From CAILKP01 sp038231815 (GTDB taxonomy: Bacteria; Planctomycetota; Phycisphaerae; Phycisphaerales; UBA1924), in the NCBI GenBank assembly GCA_038231815.1, contig JBBRKQ010000106.1:1-13032 (forward strand): a DNA stretch of 13,032 nucleotides, given 5' to 3'. A model generated the notes under the pieces. That model saw only the letters and a program-made list of their open reading frames with translations. It did not search any database and was not told the origin of the DNA. Below are positions 1 to 5,572 of this stretch, in pieces. The first letter of the stretch is position 1; the number at the start of each line of letters is the position of its first letter. The position numbers and the translations under genes were made by a program.

Positions 1-351
1 CCAGCGATACGCCTGTGTTCCGCCTGGTCTTGAGCTGACTCCAACCACGATCGAGCCATCGCCGCTGATCGCCCCGGCATATGTATCTCTCCCGAAAAGC
101 GAGCCGAGGTTCTGCAGGCCGCCGCCTGCGGTCCAGCGGAAGGCCGCGACGACACCGCCGATGCCGTTGCGGCAGGTACCGCCGACGACTGTGCCATTGG
201 CGTTCATGGTGCCGCCGAAAGACTCAGTATTCCCCGGAAGCACACCGAGGTTGGTAATGGTCGGCTGGGCGAGGGCGGATACACCACCGGCCACAGCAGC
301 TAGAGCAACAGAAACGATGGTGAGCGACGTACGAGGGGAAGAATTGATCAT
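1..351 (-). CDS. Secreted HAF-repeat protein, N-terminal part (cut by window edge)
   Basis: The reading frame is open from an ATG at 349-351 to the window edge, 117 codons. It begins MINSSPRTSLTIVSVALAAV and has a clear Sec-type signal peptide, with likely cleavage after Ala28 (VSALA|QPT). The mature part starts TITNLGVLPGNTESFGGTMN and then shows one and a half HAF-type repeats: AAFRWTAGGGLQNLGSL, then ISGDGSIVVGVSS and QAYRW at the edge. HAF repeats (TIGR02913 type) occur in predicted extracellular proteins of unknown function. The start is supported by an AAGGGG Shine-Dalgarno seven bases upstream and by resemblance to the next gene upstream (MIHSSPKNS...). The C-terminal end lies outside the window; by analogy with its neighbours it probably carries a Cys-terminal tail, but that cannot be seen. 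Confidence 0.85.
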   Translation of the reverse strand, partial: MINSSPRTSLTIVSVALAAVAGGVSALAQPTITNLGVLPGNTESFGGTMNANGTVVGGTCRNGIGGVVAAFRWTAGGGLQNLGSLFGRDTYAGAISGDGSIVVGVSSRPGGTQAYRW

Positions 352-358
352 AAAAGAG

Positions 359-364
359 CCCCTT
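359..364 (-). promoter_or_regulatory. Shine-Dalgarno for the left-edge gene
   Basis: The minus strand reads AAGGGG seven bases before the ATG at 351. It is one of the few convincing ribosome binding sites in the window and fixes the start of the partial HAF-repeat gene. Confidence 0.6.
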
Positions 365-470
365 ATTGCGGGATGATGTTCCGAGTTGAACGATGCGCGG
401 ACGGAGCAGAGGGTGGGAACGGTTGTTTCGCTAAACGCTGTGTGGTGGGTGTTGCACGCGTAGAGGCCAG

Positions 471-487
471 CGGCGATGGGTCCGCCG
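471..487 (-). terminator. Possible U-less stem-loop after the HAF-repeat gene
   Basis: A 5-bp GC stem (CGGCG, 7-base loop, CGCCG) starts within a few bases of the stop codon at 490-492. No T-run follows it on the minus strand, so it is at best a weak terminator or a 3' end protecting structure. Confidence 0.25.
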
Positions 488-489
488 TT

Positions 490-1824
490 TTAACAGCCAG
501 CACTAAACGCATTGATGAATGCGACAAAGTCGGAGCCATCGATGATGCCATCAGGGGCCAACCCACTGGCGCCGCCACCGGCAACATCAGCGGCGGCATC
601 AATTGTGACATCTCCAGCGCTAAACGAGTTGATGAACGTGATGAAGTCGTTGCCGTCAACCACGTTGTCGCGGACGACATCGGCGAGGCAAACCGGGGAT
701 GCACCGGGCGTGGGGATGCCGCTGACAACCCATACGCGGTCTTGGCCGTTGAATGTTCCGTTGCCGGTGATGACCGAACCGTTGGAGGAGATGGCCGCCG
801 CGCGGTCAAGCCTCCAGCCTGCAAGGTTGAGACCGAGCGTGGGGAGGTAGGTGTTGAGGTCGACCATGCCGAGCGCGGGAGTCCAGAGGAAGGCGACGCC
901 GCCCGAGTTTGATCCGCAGCCGCCGACGATGGCTGAGCCATCCCCATTGACGCCGGAAGTTTCGGAGAAGTCGAACCCGGTCAGGATGCCGAGGCCCTGC
1001 ATTCCGCCGCTGCTGGTCCAGCGGAAGGCGGTCGAGCCGAGCGGAAAGCTCGGGCTTGGAGGGGGGTTGCTCACGCCTGCGACGACCGCGCCGTTGCCGC
1101 TGATTGCAAAGGCGATTGAGCTGGCGTGGCCCGGCAGGACACCGAGGTTTTCCATGCCGCCGCCGCTGGTCCAGCGAAAGGCGCGGTCGCGGGTTGGTGT
1201 GGCGCTCACGCCAGCGATGGCCGAGCCATCGGTGCTGATGGCGAGTGCTTCGGAACTTCCTGCGCTGCCGCCGGGCAGTGTTCCGAGGTTCACCATACCA
1301 GCGCTGGTCCATCGAAAGGCGCGGGTGCCGCTGGGAGATCCGCTCCGTCCGACAATTGCGGTGCCATCACCGTTGATGCCGTTGGCAGATGCACCGGTGC
1401 CGCCCGGCAGCACGCCGATATTTTGAAAGCCGCCGCCGCTGGTCCAGCGAAAGGCACGGGCAGTACCTGAAGCTTCCCATCCGGTGACCACGGAGCCGTC
1501 ACCACTCAGGCCGGTTCCAATGCCACTGGTGCCGCCCGGAAGGCCGCCGATGTTGACTACCCCGCCGCTACGGGTCCACCGGAAGGAGGTTCCGCCGGTT
1601 CCCCCGTACGCCTGTCCGGTCACGGCGGCACCATCCGCGCTGATGCCGGTGGCTGTGTTGCCGAATCTGCCGGGGAGGTTATTGATACCTGTTATGGTGG
1701 GCTGTGCGAAGGCCGCGGACGTTAGTGACAGGGCGACACTCGCGGCGATGCTTATCGCTGAGTGAAAAAACGGTGTGATTCTGGAGGAAAATGAAGGCGA
1801 GTTTTTAGGGGAAGAGTGGATCAT
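490..1824 (-). CDS. Secreted HAF-repeat protein with Cys-terminal paired DG-loop tail
   Basis: The protein has 444 residues from the ATG at 1824. A GTG four codons upstream (1836) is also possible; neither has a good ribosome binding site. I prefer the ATG because it gives MIHSSPKNS, like MINSSPRTS in the next gene downstream. A signal peptide ends near AAFA|QPTITG. The body holds about six HAF-type units with FRWT or FLWT spaced 44 to 51 residues apart, each with LPGG and a GDG/SDG..VVG segment, followed by a typical closing segment (MVDLNTYLPTLG). The last 66 residues run from CLADVVRDNVVDGNDF to DGIIDGSDFVAFINAFSAGC: two acidic loops resembling dockerin or EF-hand calcium sites, bracketed by Cys. 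HAF proteins are predicted extracellular; their role is unknown. The tail may fold around calcium or mediate attachment; this is inference. Confidence 0.85.
   Translation of the reverse strand: MIHSSPKNSPSFSSRITPFFHSAISIAASVALSLTSAAFAQPTITGINNLPGRFGNTATGISADGAAVTGQAYGGTGGTSFRWTRSGGVVNIGGLPGGTSGIGTGLSGDGSVVTGWEASGTARAFRWTSGGGFQNIGVLPGGTGASANGINGDGTAIVGRSGSPSGTRAFRWTSAGMVNLGTLPGGSAGSSEALAISTDGSAIAGVSATPTRDRAFRWTSGGGMENLGVLPGHASSIAFAISGNGAVVAGVSNPPPSPSFPLGSTAFRWTSSGGMQGLGILTGFDFSETSGVNGDGSAIVGGCGSNSGGVAFLWTPALGMVDLNTYLPTLGLNLAGWRLDRAAAISSNGSVITGNGTFNGQDRVWVVSGIPTPGASPVCLADVVRDNVVDGNDFITFINSFSAGDVTIDAAADVAGGGASGLAPDGIIDGSDFVAFINAFSAGC
493..690 (-). repeat. C-terminal tail module, copy 1
   Basis: This stretch encodes the 66-residue tail from CLADVV to AFSAGC. 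By hand alignment it differs from the tail of the next gene upstream (1935-2132) at only about 20 of 200 bases, although the protein bodies in front belong to different repeat families. Confidence 0.8.
727..1689 (-). repeat. HAF-type protein repeat block
   Basis: This coding repeat block has about six recognisable units of roughly 132 to 153 bp, anchored by AFRWT codons. The units are clearly diverged, so they are an old protein repeat rather than a recent DNA expansion. Confidence 0.7.
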
Positions 1825-1908
1825 TGAGAAGTTCACTTTGAGCTATTGGGCTGCACGATTGAGTGACTGCATGAGGGACTGCGGTGGTAGTGCTTCGTTC
1901 GAAGGTTG

Positions 1909-1928
1909 GTGGCGACCAAACGCGCCAC
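1909..1928 (-). terminator. Possible stem-loop after the second repeat-family gene
   Basis: GTGGCG and CGCCAC pair perfectly across an 8-base loop a few bases after the TAG at 1932-1934. The minus strand then reads CAACCTTCG, so there is no U-tract. It could stabilise the 3' end or act as a weak terminator. Confidence 0.3.
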
Positions 1929-1931
1929 GGT

Positions 1932-3209
1932 CTAGCACCCGGCGCTGAACGCATTGATGAATGCGATAAAGTCGGAGCCATCGATGATGCCATCAGGTGC
2001 CAGCCCATTGGCGCCGCCACCGGCAACATCCGCGGCGGCATCAATGGCAACATCTCCCACACCAAACGAGTTGATGAACGTGATGAAGTCGTTGCCATCG
2101 ACCACGTTGTCGCGGACGACATCGGCCAGGCAAACTGAAGGATTCGGCCGGGTCCACAACAGGGCTTCGACTCGCCCGGTGGTGTTGTTTCTGCCGTACC
2201 CCGCGACGAAGGTGTTCACGCCGTCGGTCCAAATGCCCCGGGCATAGCTGTAGCTCCAGAAGCCGGGCAACGCGAGGGAGAGGTCCTCCCAAGATGCGGC
2301 CGTGCTGCTCCAGAGGCTGGCGCGGGGCACACCATCGGCGAATGTGGCATAGCCCACTTGCTGCGTTCCGGTCGTGGCATAGGCGATGGAGTCTCCTGAG
2401 CCGGCGGGGTTTAGATTCACCCACGAGGCTGCGGTGCCGCTCCACAGACTGGCGACAAACAAGTCGCTGACGACGGCCCACCCTACCTGCTGGTTGCCGG
2501 ATGCGCCAATCGCGTTGGAGTCTAAAACAGTCGGGGACGGGCGAAGATCAACCCACGATGCCGCCGTGCCATTCCACAAGCTGGCGCGAGAGAGGCCGCT
2601 GAACTCTGCATACCCCACCTGCTGCGTGCCGTTTGTGCCATTGGCGATGGAACTTATCGCGCCGGCAGGGTGCAGATTAACCCACGATGACGCCGTGCCG
2701 CTCCACCAGCCGGCCCGCGTTACGTTGCCGATATTGGCATAGCCAACCTGCTGCGTGCCCGAGATGGCAATCGCCCGAGACAGCGTTGCTCCGGCAGGGT
2801 TTAGATCGATGCGGGAACCGGCTGTGCCGCTCCAGATACTGGCGCGCTGCACGCCGCTGATTGTGGCGATTCCGATCTGCCGCGTGCCCGATACGCCAAG
2901 GCCCTGAGATTGCGACGCTCCGACGGGGTTTAGATCGATGCGGGAGGCCGCCGTGCCGTTCCACAGGCTGGTGCGCTGGATACCGCTGATGGTGACATAG
3001 CCAACTTGCTGGGTGCCGGTGGTGCCGTACGCCAAGGACTGTGTTGCGCCGGCGGGGTGCAGGTTGGTCACCGTCCACTGCGCCCAGGTCGCCGTTGATA
3101 GCGACATCGCCGCACCCGCTGCCAGCACAATCACTGCCCGCAGCGATGGAGAATGATTCATGTCTGGCGCGGAGAAAAAACCAGAACTGCAAGCAGAAGA
3201 ATTATTCAT
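1932..3209 (-). CDS. Secreted GTQQ/LWSGTAAS-repeat protein with Cys-terminal tail
   Basis: The protein has 425 residues. I chose the ATG at 3209 because an AAAGGA Shine-Dalgarno lies eight bases upstream. An internal ATG (3161, MNHSPSLRAVIVLAAGAAM) would give a more compact signal peptide. The hydrophobic core is near residues 24-40, with cleavage likely after ATWA43. Six repeat units begin at residues 65, 108, 151, 194, 238 and 281 (period 43, once 44), consensus GTQQVGYA...G..RASLWSGTAASWVNLNPAGA..S.A. A capping segment (FWSYSYARGIWTDGVNTFVA, GYGRNNTTGRVEALLWTRP) leads into the 66-residue tail starting at Cys360 and ending at Cys425. I do not recognise a named family for this repeat; it may be a relative of HAF repeats and could form a beta-propeller. 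Function is unknown; export is well supported. Confidence 0.85.
   Translation of the reverse strand: MNNSSACSSGFFSAPDMNHSPSLRAVIVLAAGAAMSLSTATWAQWTVTNLHPAGATQSLAYGTTGTQQVGYVTISGIQRTSLWNGTAASRIDLNPVGASQSQGLGVSGTRQIGIATISGVQRASIWSGTAGSRIDLNPAGATLSRAIAISGTQQVGYANIGNVTRAGWWSGTASSWVNLHPAGAISSIANGTNGTQQVGYAEFSGLSRASLWNGTAASWVDLRPSPTVLDSNAIGASGNQQVGWAVVSDLFVASLWSGTAASWVNLNPAGSGDSIAYATTGTQQVGYATFADGVPRASLWSSTAASWEDLSLALPGFWSYSYARGIWTDGVNTFVAGYGRNNTTGRVEALLWTRPNPSVCLADVVRDNVVDGNDFITFINSFGVGDVAIDAAADVAGGGANGLAPDGIIDGSDFIAFINAFSAGC
1935..2132 (-). repeat. C-terminal tail module, copy 2
   Basis: This is the tail of the 425-residue protein, from Cys360 to Cys425. It has only five amino-acid differences by eye from copy 1, including Gly-Val for Ser-Ala after INSF. 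Confidence 0.8.
2280..3017 (-). repeat. 43-residue GTQQ/LWSGTAAS repeat block
   Basis: This block is six coding repeats of about 129 bp. At DNA level the recurrent piece is gtgccgctccac or a close variant every 129 bases, interleaved with cacctgctgcgtgcc. The spacing follows the reading frame, which marks it as a protein repeat. Confidence 0.8.
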
Positions 3210-3217
3210 TGCAAAAG

Positions 3218-3223
3218 TCCTTT
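3218..3223 (-). promoter_or_regulatory. Shine-Dalgarno deciding the 3209 start
   Basis: The minus strand reads AAAGGA eight bases before the ATG at 3209. The internal ATG at 3161 has no such site, so this favours the longer signal-peptide n-region. Confidence 0.5.
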
Positions 3224-3335
3224 AAGGCTGACGACCAAACCGGGTGGATGAACTGCCGAACGTGGGGAGCGGGTTTATAAGTGGGCGTGATCGTCGTCTT
3301 GTGAGCGAATGGCGAAGGCAAATAAGAGACCACCA

Positions 3336-4682
3336 TCAGCATCCAGCGCTAAACGCATTGATGAACGCGATAAAGTCGCTCCCATCAATGATGCCGTCGG
3401 GTGCCGAACCGTTTGCGCCGCCACCAGCAACATCAGCCGCGGCATCAGCCGCAACATTCCCTGCTCCAAACGAGTTAATGAACGCTATGAAATCGGTGCC
3501 GTCGACAATTTGGTCACGCACCACATCGGCGAGGCAGAGAGGAACGTTCGGTCGCGTCCAAAGCAGGGCTTCAAGGTTGCCGGTCGTGTTGTTGATGCCA
3601 TACCCCACGACATAGGTGGTCGTACCGTCGCTCCAAATTGCTCGCGCATTGGTCTCGCTCCATGAACCAGCAAGCGCGAGCGAGAGATCTTCCCACGAAG
3701 CCGCCGTGCCGCTCCACAGGCTGGCGCGTCCAACCCCGCCGACGTTGGCATACCCCACCTGCTGCGTCCCGAACATGCCATTGACGTATGAGGTATCCGC
3801 TCCTGCTGGTTGCAAATTGACCCAGGAAGCTGCGGTGCCGCTCCAAAGACATGCTACCAAATTGTCGCCGACAACCGCGAGACCCGCCTGCTGCGTCCCG
3901 GTCGTGCAGTACGCCGTGGACGTGGTTATCCCCGCTGGGATGGATGGATTGAGATTTACATACGACCCGGCGGTCAGATTCCACAGGCACGCGCCAGACA
4001 CCGCGCCGAGAGTTGCATAGCCCACCTGCTGTGTGCCGGAAGCACCGAACGCCCTTGACTCGGTCGCGCCTGTTGGATTGAGATTCACCCACGATGCCGC
4101 ACTGCCGCTCCAGAGGCCAGCCCGATTGGCGTTGCCGATTCGCGCAAACCCCACCTGCCGTGTGCCCGCCGCGGCATAGGCCCTCGACTCCGAGGCCCCG
4201 GCCGGGTTCAGATTTACCCACGAAGCAGCTGTGCCGCTCCACACGCTGGCCCGATCCGCATTGCTCACCCGCGCGTAGCCCGCTTGCCGCGTGCCCGATG
4301 CGCCGAAGATCTCGGAATACGCCGCACCAACTGGGTGAAGATTGCTCCACGAGGCCGCCGTACTACTCCACAGGCTGGCCCGCCCGCCGCTGCCAAACCC
4401 GATCGAGCCGGCCTGCTGCGTGCCAGAAGGTGCGGCATACGCGCCCGAAGAGTTCGCAACGCTCGGATTCAGATTGGAGACGGTCCACCCCCCTTGGGCA
4501 TTCGCCAAGTTGCCGATAGCCGCTACTGCGATGGTCGCCGTCAGAATCCGGTGGGTCATTCGGGTACGCGCTTCCGGTTCGCGGCGCTGCCTGCCGAAAT
4601 GCTGACCGAATTTAAAGCGGAAGCCGCCTGCTGGGAGTGGCGGTTGCGAAGCTGCGAGTGTCGAGAAACTGGGGCTGTCCAT
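3336..4682 (-). CDS. Secreted GTQQ/LWSGTAAS-repeat protein with Cys-terminal tail (paralogue)
   Basis: The protein has 448 residues from the ATG at 4682. The best isolated signal peptide begins at an internal ATG (4559): MTHRILTATIAVAAIGNLANA. I kept 4682 because long n-regions are usual in this cluster and a weak AAGAGA site lies upstream; 4559 is nearly as likely. Six repeats begin at residues 87, 130, 173, 216, 262 and 305 (period 43, once 46) with the same GTQQVGYA / RASLWSGTAASWVNLNPAGA consensus as the next gene downstream. A capping segment (NARAIWSDGTTTYVVGYG, LEALLWTRP) and the Cys383-to-Cys448 tail follow. The downstream gene is a clear paralogue, so the pair arose by tandem duplication. 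It lies divergent to the sigma/kinase pair. Role is unknown; secretion or surface location is inferred. Confidence 0.83.
   Translation of the reverse strand: MDSPSFSTLAASQPPLPAGGFRFKFGQHFGRQRREPEARTRMTHRILTATIAVAAIGNLANAQGGWTVSNLNPSVANSSGAYAAPSGTQQAGSIGFGSGGRASLWSSTAASWSNLHPVGAAYSEIFGASGTRQAGYARVSNADRASVWSGTAASWVNLNPAGASESRAYAAAGTRQVGFARIGNANRAGLWSGSAASWVNLNPTGATESRAFGASGTQQVGYATLGAVSGACLWNLTAGSYVNLNPSIPAGITTSTAYCTTGTQQAGLAVVGDNLVACLWSGTAASWVNLQPAGADTSYVNGMFGTQQVGYANVGGVGRASLWSGTAASWEDLSLALAGSWSETNARAIWSDGTTTYVVGYGINNTTGNLEALLWTRPNVPLCLADVVRDQIVDGTDFIAFINSFGAGNVAADAAADVAGGGANGSAPDGIIDGSDFIAFINAFSAGC
3339..3536 (-). repeat. C-terminal tail module, copy 3
   Basis: This copy encodes CLADVVRDQIVDGTDF through DGIIDGSDFIAFINAFSAGC. 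It is more diverged in its first half (QIVDGTDF for NVVDGNDF) than copies 1 and 2 are from each other. Confidence 0.8.
3684..4424 (-). repeat. 43-residue GTQQ/LWSGTAAS repeat block (second gene)
   Basis: This block is six coding units, the same number as in the paralogue. The fourth is three residues longer because of an insertion around NPSIPAGITTSTAYCTTG. Confidence 0.8.
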
Positions 4683-4966
4683 AGTAAATCTCTTGTAAAG
4701 CGTCGGAGTGCCTCTGTCTTGAATCACCCGTTGGCTTGCCGCACGGTGAGGCAGCCGTCGCAAGGCCCGATAACACAATTACAACTCCAAGATTTGGCGG
4801 TTCGCGACGAATCCTGTCTGGGGCGTGCCCGTACCATCACCTTTGCCCGATACCCACCGTTATCAAGGGGGTAACTGGCTGAATTTGGCGGCGGGCTTGA
4901 TACCAGTCGCATCGGCGACGAAAAGCCTGCCATGCGGACAGAGTTTGAGTCATTTTTTGCAAGATC
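4683..4966. promoter_or_regulatory. Divergent intergenic region between repeat-protein gene and sigma factor
   Basis: This is 284 bp between divergent starts (407 bp if the repeat protein starts at 4559). It must contain promoters for both directions, but I could not assign -35/-10 boxes. A weak dyad, GTTA-N9-TAAC, lies at 4859-4875. The last 20 bases before the sigma-factor ATG are AT-rich (cattttttgcaagatc) and have no Shine-Dalgarno. No small gene is visible. Confidence 0.5.
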
Positions 4967-5572
4967 ATGAATTCGGAGTCTTCCTCAACACCGAGCCCGG
5001 ACCCGCTGAGCCGTTTGGCTGGCGATGCTGGGGCATCTGAGGAGATATTCCAACTGGTTTATGCTGAACTCCGGGCTATGGCCCAAAGCCAGATGGCCCA
5101 AGAGAGGCCGGGACACACGCTGAACGCCACTGCGCTGGTGCATGAGGCGTATTTGAAAATGAACGGCGTGGCGGAATCTCCGTGGAAGAGCCGGTCGCAC
5201 TTTTGTGCGGTTGCGGCACAGGCCATGCGTCGGATTCTGGTTGACCATGCCCGCACCCGCGGGCGCATCAAGCGGGGTGCCGGTGCCCGGCGCCAGCCAC
5301 TGGTTGACCTCGCCGCCTTTGCTGCCGCCCCTGAGCAATCGGGCCCGATTGATGTTCTCGCGCTGGATGAGGCGCTGTGCCGGCTGGCTGCGCATGAGCC
5401 TGTCGCGGCCCAGGTTGTTGAGATGCGTTATTTTGCGGGTCTGACTGAGCGGGCGATTGGCGAGGTGATGGGGATCGCCGATCGCACCGTGCGCCGGCAC
5501 TGGGTCTTTGCCAAGGCGTGGCTGTACAGGGAGCTTGCCGAGGCGGGGGCCGCAGCGGATGATGCACCGTGA
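4967..5572 (+). CDS. ECF-type RNA polymerase sigma factor (TIGR02999-like)
   Basis: The 201-residue protein is a sigma-70 family factor of the ECF-like group common in planctomycetes (PF07638, TIGR02999). Region 2 spans about residues 25-100, with the typical VYAELRAMAQSQMA, HTLNATALVHEAYLKM and FCAVAAQAMRRILVDHART segments. Region 4 spans about 132-190, with a helix-turn-helix at LTERAIGEVMGIADRTVRRHW that would bind the -35 element. There is no region 1 or 3 and no transmembrane segment. The start at 4967 has no clear ribosome binding site. Its TGA overlaps the GTG of the kinase gene, so the two are probably translationally coupled. No anti-sigma gene is present; kinase control of such sigma factors has been proposed from gene neighbourhood. 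Target promoters are unknown. Confidence 0.93.
   Translation: MNSESSSTPSPDPLSRLAGDAGASEEIFQLVYAELRAMAQSQMAQERPGHTLNATALVHEAYLKMNGVAESPWKSRSHFCAVAAQAMRRILVDHARTRGRIKRGAGARRQPLVDLAAFAAAPEQSGPIDVLALDEALCRLAAHEPVAAQVVEMRYFAGLTERAIGEVMGIADRTVRRHWVFAKAWLYRELAEAGAAADDAP

Noticed and set aside
363..947. Alternative long reading frames inside the repeat-protein genes, on both strands
   Set aside because: They lie inside a much better frame with signal peptide and recognisable repeats, and their composition (runs of Ser, Pro, Arg) is that of out-of-frame GC-rich repeat DNA.
2280..3017. Regularly spaced short DNA repeats resembling an array
   Set aside because: The spacing is 129 bp, in frame with a long open reading frame, and the units translate to one protein repeat. 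There is no CRISPR-type constant repeat with unique spacers and no cas gene.
1909..3240. Shared GTTTGGTCG upstream of two repeat-protein genes as a common promoter element
   Set aside because: The positions differ (about 95 and 30 bases before the starts) and a nine-base match between two such windows is not far from chance. The other two genes lack it.
4859..4875. GTTA-N9-TAAC dyad as an operator for the sigma/kinase pair
   Set aside because: Four-base arms are too short to be meaningful, so it is mentioned only in the description of the region.
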